64,000 nt of DNA from Thermoleophilia bacterium (GCA_025929895.1 JAICPI010000003.1:1-64000); one strand, 5' to 3'; shown: positions 8,089 through 15,189, numbered from the stretch's first letter. Program-made: numbers and translations. Notes: generated by a model not told the origin, from the letters alone.

Positions 8089-9122
8089 CGGACGAGGACT
8101 CCCGCTCCCTCCTCGACCGAACCGACCCTGCGCAGAAAGAGCCCGCGACGGTCGAACTCGGCCTCGAGCGCGGCTCCCCGCTCGCGCGGGAGCGACACGA
8201 GCAGCCCGCCCGCGGTCTGCGGGTCGTAGCCGAGCGCGACGAACGTCTCGGGGACGTCCTCGATCTGCACGTGCGCCGACGCGAAGTCGCGGTTGCGCGG
8301 GTCGCCGCTCGTGCGGACACCCTTGCGCGTCATGTCGAGCGCTCCGTCGATCGCGGGGAACCGCTCCGACTCGAGCACGAAGCGGGTCCCGCTCCGCGAC
8401 GCCATCTCGTGGGCGTGGCCGAAGAGGCCGAAGCCCGTGACGTCGGTGACGGCGTGCGGCGCAACCTCGCGGAGCACGTCCGCGGCGTCCTTGTTGAGCG
8501 TGCGCATCCAGTGGATCGCTCGCTCGAGCGGCATCGTCCCGGTGAGTCGCTGCTTGTAGCCGGTCATGATCAACCCCGTTCCGAGCGGCTTGGTCAGGAA
8601 GAGGGCATCGCCCGGCTGCGCGCCGTTCTTCGGCCAGATCCCGTTCGGGTGCACCGTGCCGACGACGGCGAGGCCGTACTTCGGCTCGTCGTCGCGGATC
8701 GTGTGCCCGCCCGCGAGCAGCCCGCCCGCCGCGCGCACCTGCTGGTCTGCCGCAGCGAACACGGCGGCGAGCAGCTCGGTGGGAAGCTCCTCCGGGAAGG
8801 CCGCGATCGAGAGGGCCAGCAGCGGCGTCCCGCCCATCGCGAACACGTCGTTGAGCGCGTTCGTCGCGGCGATCGCGCCGTAGTCGCCCGGGTCGTCGAC
8901 GACCGGCGGGAAGAAGTCGAGCGTGAAGATGAGCGCGCGCTCGTCGTCCAGCCGGTAGACCGCCGCGTCGTCGGCGGGCGCCAGGCCGACGAGCAGGTTC
9001 TCCGACTCCGCGGGGACGAAGCCGCGCAGGAGCTCCTCGAGACGCGCGGCCGAGTACTTCGCCGCGCAGCCGCCGCAGCTCGCAAGGTCCGTCAACTTCA
9101 CCGTCTGGGTCCAGGACGACAA
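8085..9122 (-). CDS. selD: Selenide, water dikinase (selenophosphate synthetase)
   Basis: A 345-residue enzyme that makes selenophosphate from selenide and ATP, the selenium donor for selenocysteine or selenouridine. The N-terminus holds SCGGCAAK, with Cys19 and Lys22 at the catalytic Cys/Lys positions; it is the cysteine form, with no in-frame TGA. Glycine-rich AIR-synthase-like motifs follow (LAPADDAAVYRLDDERALIFT, GGLLAGGHTIRDDEPKYG, DVTGFGLFGHAHEM, YDPQTAGGLL). The TTG at 9122 is decided by a strong AAAGGAGGG about 8 bases upstream. No selA, selB, selC or selenouridine synthase is visible in the window. It is the first gene of a run reaching to the PAC2 gene. Confidence 0.95.
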   Translation of the reverse strand: MSSWTQTVKLTDLASCGGCAAKYSAARLEELLRGFVPAESENLLVGLAPADDAAVYRLDDERALIFTLDFFPPVVDDPGDYGAIAATNALNDVFAMGGTPLLALSIAAFPEELPTELLAAVFAAADQQVRAAGGLLAGGHTIRDDEPKYGLAVVGTVHPNGIWPKNGAQPGDALFLTKPLGTGLIMTGYKQRLTGTMPLERAIHWMRTLNKDAADVLREVAPHAVTDVTGFGLFGHAHEMASRSGTRFVLESERFPAIDGALDMTRKGVRTSGDPRNRDFASAHVQIEDVPETFVALGYDPQTAGGLLVSLPRERGAALEAEFDRRGLFLRRVGSVEEGAGVLVR

Positions 9123-9167
9123 GAGAGAAGCCCTCCTTTCGGAACCCGGAACTGTAGCGCGGGACTT

Positions 9168-9256
9168 CGTCCTGACCGATTGCCCCAGGACGGACGACGG
9201 CGGCCGGAACGGCCGCCGTCGCCTCAGGGGAGAGGGAGGAGCTTTTCGGCTCCCCC
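9168..9256. other. Three hairpins in the selD/SDR divergent interval
   Basis: Three inverted repeats in a row: 9168-9192 (7-bp stem CGTCCTG/CAGGACG, 11-base loop), 9195-9221 (perfect 11-bp stem CGACGGCGGCC with loop GGAAC) and 9234-9256 (GGGAGGAGC/GCTCCCCC with one bulge, loop TTTTCG). They lie upstream of both genes, where a terminator is unexpected. A TACAGT at 9151-9156 (minus) could be the selD -10. The hairpins may be regulatory sites, a selD leader structure or a small RNA. Confidence 0.45.
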
Positions 9257-9304
9257 GTGCGTGTTTTCGGGGTGGACGACGCGGAACCTGCCCCGCAACC
9301 GGTC

Positions 9305-9310
9305 TAAGAT
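9305..9310 (+). promoter_or_regulatory. -10 element TAAGAT for the SDR gene
   Basis: TAAGAT with 6 bases to the GTG at 9317, the leaderless spacing; no Shine-Dalgarno sequence is present. Confidence 0.5.
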
Positions 9311-9316
9311 CGCCGC

Positions 9317-9997
9317 GTGCCTGCAGCCCTCGTGACCGGCGGCTCCTCCGGCATCGGCCTGGCGATCGCGCGCATGCTGCGCGACGAAGGCTACGACCTC
9401 ACCCTCGCATCTCGCACGAAGGAGAAGGTCGAAGGAGTCGCGGCGGAGCTCGGCGCGCTCGCGGTCGAGGCGAACGTCGTGCGCGACGAGGACTGCGAGC
9501 GACTCGTCGGCGAGCACGTGGAACGGTTCGGTCGTCTGGACGTCCTCGTCAACTCGGCAGGCGTCGGCGTCGCCGGGAACGTCGAGCAGTTGACCCCGAA
9601 GCAGTGGGACCTCCAGCTGAACGTCAACCTGCGCGGCGCGTTCCTCGTCACGCGCGCCGCGATCCCGCAGCTCCGCTCCTCGCGCGGGCTCGTCGTCAAC
9701 CTCGCGTCGATCGCGGGGACCGTCCCCGTGCCGGGCCTCGCCGCGTACGGCGCCGCGAAGGCGGCGCTCATCTCGCTGACGCACTCGCTGAACCGCGAGC
9801 TCGAGGGCGACGGCGTCCGGCTCTGCGCGATCTGCCCGGGGTTCGTGGACACGCCGATGGCGTCGTGGACCGGGATTCCCTCCGACGAGATGATCCAGCC
9901 GGAGGACTGCGCCGAGGTGGTTCGGATGCTGTTGCGGCTCAGCCCGAAGGCGCGGGTGCCGCAGGTCGTGATCGAGCGGCTGGGCGAGTCGCCCTGA
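9317..9997 (+). CDS. Short-chain dehydrogenase/reductase
   Basis: A 226-residue classical SDR oxidoreductase using NAD(P)H; the substrate is unknown. It shows the dinucleotide motif TGGSSGIG (7-14), NSAGVG after beta-4, the catalytic Ser in NLASIAG, and the YxxxK pair in AYGAAKAALI, followed by PGFVDTPM. It is close in size and pattern to 3-oxoacyl-ACP-reductase-like proteins. Its last 59 bases overlap the 3' end of a convergent methyltransferase gene, an unusually long antisense coding overlap for this window. Confidence 0.88.
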   Translation: MPAALVTGGSSGIGLAIARMLRDEGYDLTLASRTKEKVEGVAAELGALAVEANVVRDEDCERLVGEHVERFGRLDVLVNSAGVGVAGNVEQLTPKQWDLQLNVNLRGAFLVTRAAIPQLRSSRGLVVNLASIAGTVPVPGLAAYGAAKAALISLTHSLNRELEGDGVRLCAICPGFVDTPMASWTGIPSDEMIQPEDCAEVVRMLLRLSPKARVPQVVIERLGESP

Positions 9998-10598
9998 GGT
10001 AAAGCAGGCGCCACTCGCGCGGATCGTCCGGCTCGAGGCTCTCCTCGAGCTCGAACGTCGCGAACCGCGCGGGGCCGTCGAGGAAGCGCTGCGTCGCCTT
10101 CAGGTCGCGGCGGCCGTAGCGGCGCAGCTCCTCGAGCTCGAGCCCGAGGTCCAGCGCTGCGCTGCGCAGCTCGTCGAGACGCGGTCCCGGGGGCACGCGC
10201 TTGAGCCGCTGGCGCCACGCGCGCGGCGAGTCGCCGGAGTCGCACGTCAGCAGGAGGGTCCCGCCGGGCCGCAGCGCGTCCCGCATCCCGCGCAGGACGT
10301 CGCGCCACTCGCGCACGTCGTCGAGCATCTGCGTCGAGACGACGGCGTCGAACTCCTCGTGAAAGGGAAGCGCGCGCGCGTCGACCCGGCGCGTCTCGAT
10401 CCCGGGAACGACCGGAGGCGGGAGCAGGGTGTCCACGCCGAGCACGTCGGGCCGCTCGCGCACGGCCGCCCAGAGCGACAGGTCGCCGCAGCCGACGTCG
10501 AGCACGCGACCCGGCCGCCGCTCGACGAGGTCGAGCAGCAGCCGGATCTTCGCGGCGTTCCCCGGCAAGAACGCGAGGACGACCCCTTCTACGTCCAT
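9939..10598 (-). CDS. SAM-dependent class I methyltransferase
   Basis: A 219-residue soluble protein with the SAM-binding motif I VLDVGCGDLSLW, an acidic motif II (VLGVDTL), the post-motif FDAVVSTQMLDDV and the LRPGGTLLLTCDSG strand. This is the Methyltransf_11-like arrangement; the substrate cannot be told. The Arg/Ala/Pro-rich tail is encoded by the segment that overlaps the SDR gene, so the end of the protein may be under little constraint. The ATG at 10598 is followed upstream by a copy of the GGGGGAACC repeat that belongs to the next gene's 3' side. Confidence 0.82.
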   Translation of the reverse strand: MDVEGVVLAFLPGNAAKIRLLLDLVERRPGRVLDVGCGDLSLWAAVRERPDVLGVDTLLPPPVVPGIETRRVDARALPFHEEFDAVVSTQMLDDVREWRDVLRGMRDALRPGGTLLLTCDSGDSPRAWRQRLKRVPPGPRLDELRSAALDLGLELEELRRYGRRDLKATQRFLDGPARFATFELEESLEPDDPREWRLLYLRATRPAARSRPAAPAPSG

Positions 10599-10711
10599 GG
10601 ATCACGACGGACACGCCGCGGAGGCGGGGGCGTGACCCCGCCGGAGCCCGCGCACGTGCGGCGGAGAGGTCGAAGAAGGAGGGGGCTCATGGGGGAACCA
10701 CGGGTTCCCCC
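10599..10711 (-). repeat. GGGGGAACC repeat, copy 1 (downstream of the rhodanese gene)
   Basis: Read on the minus strand, a perfect hairpin-forming GGGGGAACC-CGT-GGTTCCCCC (10691-10711) starts a few bases after the rhodanese stop. It is followed by GAGCCCCCTCCTTCTTCG and a GC-rich second half ending in CCTCCGCGGCGTG. The same order recurs at 20667 and 43169, each just after a stop codon and in the direction of that gene. Confidence 0.75.
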
Positions 10712-10716
10712 ATGGT

Positions 10717-11559
10717 TCACCCCTTCTCGATCGGCACGTCGATCAGGTTGCCCCACTCCGTCCACGAGCCGTCGTAATTTCGCACGTCCTCGTACCCGAG
10801 GAGCTCCCGCAGCACGAACCACGTGTGCGCGCTCCGCTCGCCGATGCGGCAGTACGCGGTCACCGCGCGGTCGGGCGTGATCCCCTTCGAGCCGTAGAGC
10901 TCGCGCAGCTCGTCCGCGCTCTTGAACGTCCCGTCGTCGCGCACGGCCTGCGCCCACGGGATCGACTGCGCGCTCGGGATGTGGCCGCCCCGCTGCGCAC
11001 CCTCCTGCTCGTAGCCCGGCGCCGCGATCAGCTCGCCCGAGAACTCCTGCGGCGAGCGGACGTCGACGAGCGCCTCGCGGCCGATCGCGGCCCGCACCTC
11101 GTCCCGGCGGGCGCGGATCGTCTCGTCCCGCTCGCGGGCCGTGTACGTGCCCGCTGTCCGCGCCGGCGGGTCGATCGCCAGCTCCCGCGACTCGTCGATC
11201 CACTTCTGACGCCCGCCGTCGAGGATACGCACGTCCTGGTGGCCGTAGATCTTCAGGTACCAGTACGCGTACGCGGCGAACCAGTTGTTCTTGTCCCCGT
11301 AGAGGACGAGCGTGGTCTCGTTCGAGATCCCGCGCTCCGACATCAGCCGCTCGAACGCGTCCTTCTCGACGAGATCGCGCTCGACCGGGTCCTGGAGGTC
11401 CTCGCGCCAGTGCAGCTTGATCGCCCCGGGGATGTGTCCCTCCTCGTAGAGGTCGGGGTTCTCGTCGACCTCGGCGACGACGAGCCCCTCGTCGCCCAGG
11501 TGATCGGCCAGCCAGTCCGTCGTGACGAGGACCGGCTTCGCGTAGCCGTTGTCCGCCAT
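10717..11559 (-). CDS. Tandem-rhodanese sulfurtransferase
   Basis: A 280-residue two-domain thiosulfate or 3-mercaptopyruvate sulfurtransferase. Domain 1 (about 1-135) is the inactive copy, with GHIPGAIKLHW and ILDGGRQKW. Domain 2 (about 145-280) carries VDVRSPQEFSGE and the catalytic loop with Cys in YCRIGERSAHTWFVL. The CRIGERS loop is the form seen in actinobacterial CysA-like enzymes. AGGAGGG precedes the ATG by about four bases, and a TAGGCT at 11590-11595 (minus) is a plausible -10. Proximity to selD suggests but does not show a link to selenium or sulfur transfer. Confidence 0.9.
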   Translation of the reverse strand: MADNGYAKPVLVTTDWLADHLGDEGLVVAEVDENPDLYEEGHIPGAIKLHWREDLQDPVERDLVEKDAFERLMSERGISNETTLVLYGDKNNWFAAYAYWYLKIYGHQDVRILDGGRQKWIDESRELAIDPPARTAGTYTARERDETIRARRDEVRAAIGREALVDVRSPQEFSGELIAAPGYEQEGAQRGGHIPSAQSIPWAQAVRDDGTFKSADELRELYGSKGITPDRAVTAYCRIGERSAHTWFVLRELLGYEDVRNYDGSWTEWGNLIDVPIEKG

Positions 11560-11631
11560 GCGCCCTCCTATTGCTTTCCGTTTTGAAGCAGCCTATCGCT
11601 CACTGGACGTGCCGCGCGAGTTGCGTCTTCC

Positions 11632-13230
11632 CTAGAGCTCTCCCGGCGTGCGGATGATCTTCCAGACCATGTACAGGCCGAGCGCGAAAGCGAGCACGAA
11701 GCCGACGGCGGCGATCCAGCGCAGGTCGTCCACGCGGGCGAGGAGCGCGGACGCGATCAGGAGCGCGGCGACGATGAGTGCGGCGCCGATTCGGTTCGCG
11801 GCGGACCGCGCGACCCCCTCGAGGTCATGGAGGTCGGTCGGCGCGATCCCCACCTTCAGCGTCCCCGTCTCGAGCCGCGACACGAGCTGACCGACCCGGC
11901 GCGGCATCCGCGCGAGCGGCTCGACCTGGGTGTAGGCCCACGCGAGCAGCTGGTTCGGCTCGAGCCGCCGCTCGGCCTCGGTCAGGAGCACCTCGAGCGC
12001 GTCGTCCTCCATCAGCGCGATCGGGTCCATCCCCGGGTCGAGCGAGCGCGCGATCGAGTCGGCCTGCGAGAGCGTCTTGCCGACGAGCGCGAACGAGGTC
12101 GGCAGCGCGATCCCGTGGGCGAGCGAGATCCGCTGGAGGTCGGCGAGCGCCTCGCCCGCGCGGATCCCGCTCAGCGAGCGCCAGTGATAGCGCGGGAGCT
12201 TGCGCCGTAGCTCGTGCACGAAGCCCGGCTGGTCGGAGGAGACGGTCGTCAGCGAGAGCGAGAGGATCAGGTCGGCGACGTCGTCGGCGCGGTTCTGCGC
12301 GATCGCGAGCAGCAGGAGCGAGAGCTGCCGGCGCGTGTCGTCGTCGAGCCGGCCCAGGAGGCCGAAGTCGAGCAGGACGAGCCGCCCGTCGTCGGTCAGG
12401 AGGACGTTGCCACGGTGCGGGTCGGCGTGGTACACGCCCTCGACCGTGACCTGACGCACGTACGAGCGGAACAGCTCGCGGGCGAGCCGGCGCGCGTGGT
12501 CCCGGGCGAGGCCGTGGTCCGGCCCGACCTTGCTGCCGTCGATGCGCTCGAGCACGAGCACGCGCTCGGTCACGTACGGCCGGATCACGCGCGGGACGAC
12601 GAGCTCCTCGTGCTCCGCGACGAGCTGCGCGATCACCTCGGCGTTGTGCGCCTCCTCGACGAGGTCGAGCTCGCCGCGCAGGTGCACCTCCAGCTCGTCC
12701 GCGAGCGCCGCGAGCTGAAGCAGCTGCGCGGTCTCGGAATGCCCCTCGAGCGTCCGCGCCGTCGAGCGCATGAGCTGGAGGTCGAGCTCGACCTGCTCGA
12801 CGATCCCGGGGCGGCGCACCTTGACGACGACCCGGCGGCCGCTCTTCAGCAGCGCGGGGTGGATCTGCGCGATCGACGCGGTCGCGAGCGGCTCGGAGTC
12901 GACCTCCGCGAAGTGCTCGAGGCCGACGTCCTCCGCGACGATCGGCCGGATCTGCTCGAACGGCACCGGCGGCACGGCGTCGACGAGCTTGCCGAGCTCG
13001 TCGATGTAGACGTCCGGAAGCAGGTCCGGCCGCGACGAGAGGAGCTGCCCGAGCTTGATGTACGTCGTGCCGAGCTCTTCGAGCGCGAGCCGGAACTCGA
13101 CGGCGCTCTCACGCGTCGCCGGCCGGTCGCCGACGATGCCGATCTCGCCGAGGACGCGCAGCAGCCCGGAGCGCCTCGCGACCCGGGTGACGTGGAGCGC
13201 GCGGCTCCACCGGCGTGTGCGAGCGCCCAT
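11632..13230 (-). CDS. ABC1/UbiB/AarF family atypical kinase
   Basis: A 532-residue protein-kinase-like ATPase anchored by two C-terminal membrane helices (about 480-525). Family marks: the KxGQ motif in TYIKLGQLLSSRPDLLP, the alanine-rich nucleotide loop LATASIAQIHPA, the VVKVRRPGI lysine, the catalytic-loop block YHADPHRGNVLL and the metal-binding LLDFGLLG. Members act in quinone synthesis or lipid homeostasis at the membrane. No ubiquinone or menaquinone gene adjoins it, so the role is inferred from family only. It lies downstream of the XRE regulator and peptide ORF on the same strand. Confidence 0.88.
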   Translation of the reverse strand: MGARTRRWSRALHVTRVARRSGLLRVLGEIGIVGDRPATRESAVEFRLALEELGTTYIKLGQLLSSRPDLLPDVYIDELGKLVDAVPPVPFEQIRPIVAEDVGLEHFAEVDSEPLATASIAQIHPALLKSGRRVVVKVRRPGIVEQVELDLQLMRSTARTLEGHSETAQLLQLAALADELEVHLRGELDLVEEAHNAEVIAQLVAEHEELVVPRVIRPYVTERVLVLERIDGSKVGPDHGLARDHARRLARELFRSYVRQVTVEGVYHADPHRGNVLLTDDGRLVLLDFGLLGRLDDDTRRQLSLLLLAIAQNRADDVADLILSLSLTTVSSDQPGFVHELRRKLPRYHWRSLSGIRAGEALADLQRISLAHGIALPTSFALVGKTLSQADSIARSLDPGMDPIALMEDDALEVLLTEAERRLEPNQLLAWAYTQVEPLARMPRRVGQLVSRLETGTLKVGIAPTDLHDLEGVARSAANRIGAALIVAALLIASALLARVDDLRWIAAVGFVLAFALGLYMVWKIIRTPGEL

Positions 13231-13257
13231 CGAGACCTGTTTCCAGGCTCGGCGACG

Positions 13258-13305
13258 CCGGAAACCGCGCGCGTGCGGATCAGTGCCCTCGACCGGAAAC
13301 CGCGC
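13258..13305. repeat. Perfect 13-bp direct repeat CCGGAAACCGCGC
   Basis: Two identical copies, 13258-13270 and 13293-13305, in the gap between the UbiB gene and the peptide ORF. The GGAAACC core recurs in inverted form (GGTTTCC) at 14894-14900 in front of the XRE regulator, so it may be a protein-binding site. Confidence 0.55.
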
Positions 13306-13311
13306 AGGGTC

Positions 13312-13413
13312 TTACCAGGCGCCGTCGGAGAAGCCGAGCCAGCCCAATGCGCCGAAGACGGACGACGCGCTGAGCGCTGCGAGTACTGCCAGGTGGGTGA
13401 GACGGAACTTCAT
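13312..13413 (-). CDS. Short exported-peptide ORF (33 aa) paired with the XRE-TPR regulator
   Basis: A 33-residue ORF with a perfect Shine-Dalgarno AGGAGGTGA upstream of ATG 13413, 27 bases after the stop of the XRE-TPR gene on the same strand. It begins MKFRLTHLAVLAALSA, a short basic N-terminus followed by a hydrophobic core, and ends GWLGFSDGAW. The layout (basic, hydrophobic, short polar/aromatic tail) is that of pro-peptides in Gram-positive RRNPP signalling, where the C-terminal residues become the signal. An alternative is a small single-span membrane protein. The in-frame GTG inside the Shine-Dalgarno could add five residues. Confidence 0.65.
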   Translation of the reverse strand: MKFRLTHLAVLAALSASSVFGALGWLGFSDGAW

Positions 13414-13440
13414 GTTGTCGCTGTTCACCTCCTCTCGTTC

Positions 13441-14787
13441 CTAGAAGCGGAAGTCCTGGAGCGCCTCTGCGGCGCGCCGGTATTGGTGTGCAGCTTCGCG
13501 ATCGTCACCCCGGCGCGCCGCGAGATCGCCGAGGGCGACCCACGCTGCGGCGCGGTGGCTGACGGACGAGAGCTGCTCGAACGACGAGTCGGCCGCGCGG
13601 AACTGCTCCCCCGCCTCTTCGAGGCGATCCTGCTCGAGCAGCGAGCGGCCGAGGACGAGCTGTGCGTTTCCGATCTCGTCGAGGAAGTCCACACGGCCCT
13701 CGAGCAGCCGAAGCGCGTGGCGCGACTGCTCCTCCGCCTGCTCGATCTTCCCCGTGCGCAGATGAACCTGCGCGAGCGAGGACACCGCCTGCGCGGCGTC
13801 GGCGTCGTTGCCGAGATCGAGGGCGATCCGGAACGCTTCCTTCAGGTGCGGGATCGCCTCCTCGGGCTTGCCGAGGAGGAACGCGAACCCCCCGATGTTG
13901 TTGTGCAGCCGGCCGACGTGGCGATCCTCGGCCAGTTCTTCGTAGATCGACTTCGCCTTCTCGGCGTACGTGCGCGCGAGCACCCAGTGCCCCTCGCGCT
14001 CGGCGACGATCGACGCCTGGAAGTAGGCGTTCGCGATCGACGGCGCGTCGTCGACGGCGCGCGCGAGCTCGAGCGCGCGCTCGACGTCCTCCTTCGCGGC
14101 CTGGAAGTCGCGCTGCCGGCGGTAGCAGCGGGAGCGCGCCTCGAGGATCTTCGAGCGGAGGAGATCCGACGGAAGCTCGGAGCGCTCCGCGAGCTCGAGC
14201 GCGGTGTTGAACAGCCCGAGCGCGCTCGCGACGCTCGAAAGCTTGTAGCGCGCGATCCCGAGCTCGAAGACGACCTCGGCGCGCTCGACGTCGGAGAAGC
14301 TCGGGCCCTCCGTCAGCGCGCGTGCGCGCTCGAGCAGCGGGACCGCCCGGGACACCTCACCCTCGATCGCGCGGGCGCGGGCCTCGCCGGTGAGGGCGCG
14401 CGCCTCGAGCTCGGCCGAGCCCGTCGCGAGCACGGCTCCGCGGAGCGCGTCGTACTCGGTGAGCGCCTCCTCGCAGCGGTCGGCGCGCGTGAGCGCCTCC
14501 GCCCTCGCGAGGCTGCCCTCGACGCGGCCGCGCTCGTCGGTCGAGACGCCGTTCGCGAGGAACGTCGCGTCGACGCGCAGGCGCTGCGCGAGCCACTCGA
14601 TCGTCTCGGCGGTCGGGCGCGTCTTGCCGCGCTCGATCTGGCTGACGTACTCCTTCGAGAACCGCTCGCCCGCGAGCTCGCCCTGCGTGAGCCCCGCGGC
14701 GACGCGCAGTTGGCGCAGGCGCTCGCCGAGGCCCAGTGCGGCGGGCTTCGTCAGGCGCTGCGGCTCGGTGCGGAGAGTGCGGGGCAT
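13441..14787 (-). CDS. XRE-family regulator with C-terminal TPR domain (RRNPP-like)
   Basis: A 448-residue DNA-binding protein. Residues about 20-75 form an XRE helix-turn-helix (GERLRQLRVAAGLTQGELAG, then YVSQIERGKTRPTAETI). Residues about 85-445 are a row of tetratricopeptide helices, for example ALTEYDALRGAVLATG and AIPHLKEAFRIALDLGNDA. HTH plus a long TPR superhelix is the architecture of PlcR, NprR and Rgg-like peptide receptors. The next gene downstream is a 33-residue exported-peptide ORF. The perfect palindrome 14798-14812 lies 11 bases upstream of the ATG and could be an autoregulatory site. The Shine-Dalgarno sequence is weak. Confidence 0.85.
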   Translation of the reverse strand: MPRTLRTEPQRLTKPAALGLGERLRQLRVAAGLTQGELAGERFSKEYVSQIERGKTRPTAETIEWLAQRLRVDATFLANGVSTDERGRVEGSLARAEALTRADRCEEALTEYDALRGAVLATGSAELEARALTGEARARAIEGEVSRAVPLLERARALTEGPSFSDVERAEVVFELGIARYKLSSVASALGLFNTALELAERSELPSDLLRSKILEARSRCYRRQRDFQAAKEDVERALELARAVDDAPSIANAYFQASIVAEREGHWVLARTYAEKAKSIYEELAEDRHVGRLHNNIGGFAFLLGKPEEAIPHLKEAFRIALDLGNDADAAQAVSSLAQVHLRTGKIEQAEEQSRHALRLLEGRVDFLDEIGNAQLVLGRSLLEQDRLEEAGEQFRAADSSFEQLSSVSHRAAAWVALGDLAARRGDDREAAHQYRRAAEALQDFRF

Positions 14788-14797
14788 CGACGGCTTC

Positions 14798-14812
14798 CGA
14801 GAAGTCTTCTCG
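14798..14812. promoter_or_regulatory. Palindrome CGAGAAG-T-CTTCTCG before the XRE gene
   Basis: Perfect 7-bp arms around one base, 11-25 bases upstream of the XRE ATG. It may be an operator or a leader hairpin. Confidence 0.45.
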
Positions 14813-14881
14813 ATACTTCACCAAAGTGCAAGCGGGCCGAATCCGGCATCCCCCGAAAGGGGCATGTCTCCAGGGAATTCG

Positions 14882-14925
14882 GGTCAACAAACCGGTTTCC
14901 AAATCACTTGACCGAGCTACTTGAC
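14882..14925. promoter_or_regulatory. Candidate operator cluster between the XRE gene and the ncRNA promoter
   Basis: GGTCAA (14882-14887) and TTGACC (14908-14913) form an inverted repeat around a palindromic AAACCGGTTT (14889-14898). A second CTTGAC (14920-14925) lies 13 bp from the first and overlaps the -35 box. This fits a dimeric regulator acting on the divergent promoter, most simply the XRE protein. Confidence 0.4.
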
Positions 14926-14949
14926 AAGGCCGGACACGGCTCGTACAGT
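14921..14949 (+). promoter_or_regulatory. Sigma70-type promoter TTGACA-17-TACAGT
   Basis: A consensus -35 TTGACA (14921-14926), a 17-base spacer and a -10 TACAGT (14944-14949), the best promoter match in the window. It points into the non-coding interval 14956-15133, not directly into a gene. Confidence 0.65.
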
Positions 14950-14955
14950 GAGCTT

Positions 14956-15133
14956 CACCTCGCCGTTCGATCGGACGCCAGGTCGAACGCAGGAGGCGCG
15001 CCAGGGCGACACAGATCCGGTGGGCGTGGCTGGGCCGCAGAGTCATGGCCACCGGGGAGTCGCCTCAGGTGGGTCAGGTGCAGACAAGGGAAACCCCCGG
15101 GGAGCCGCAGCCCGGGGGGTTTCTCTTGTTGGG
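14956..15133 (+). ncRNA. Candidate structured non-coding RNA or riboswitch-like leader
   Basis: The only gene-free stretch over 300 bases (14788-15189) holds a complete transcription unit: a consensus promoter, about 175 transcribed bases and an intrinsic terminator. A first hairpin pairs CGTTCGA with TCGAACG (about 14962-14989). A second, nested one pairs 15005-15010 with 15059-15064 (GGCGAC/GTCGCC) and 15017-15023 with 15049-15055 (CCGGTGG/CCACCGG). The block GTGGCTGG ... CCACCGGGGAG recalls the ZTP (pfl) riboswitch consensus from memory, but the 5' conserved part differs by at least one base. No convincing ORF is present, although AGGAGG occurs at 14991. Confidence 0.5.
15084..15129 (+). 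terminator. Intrinsic terminator hairpin
   Basis: A 15-bp stem (ACAAGGGAAACCCCC with GGGGGTTTCTCTTGT, one G-U pair) around a GC-rich loop. It ends the candidate ncRNA 60 bases before the next gene. Confidence 0.75.
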
Positions 15134-15176
15134 GCTAGAGGGTCGCCGGAGCCCGCGCCGTTTCGCATCGAGCCTC

Positions 15177-15182
15177 TAGGAT
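15177..15182 (+). promoter_or_regulatory. -10 element TAGGAT for the AMP-ligase gene
   Basis: TAGGAT with 7 bases to the GTG at 15190. It would let the gene be transcribed independently of the upstream terminator. Confidence 0.5.
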
Positions 15183-15189
15183 CGCCCGG

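Noticed and set aside
9123-9316. Possible tRNA-Sec (selC) beside selD
   Set aside because: The stems present do not give an 8-bp acceptor, a T-loop TTCGA or a TCA anticodon loop on either strand.
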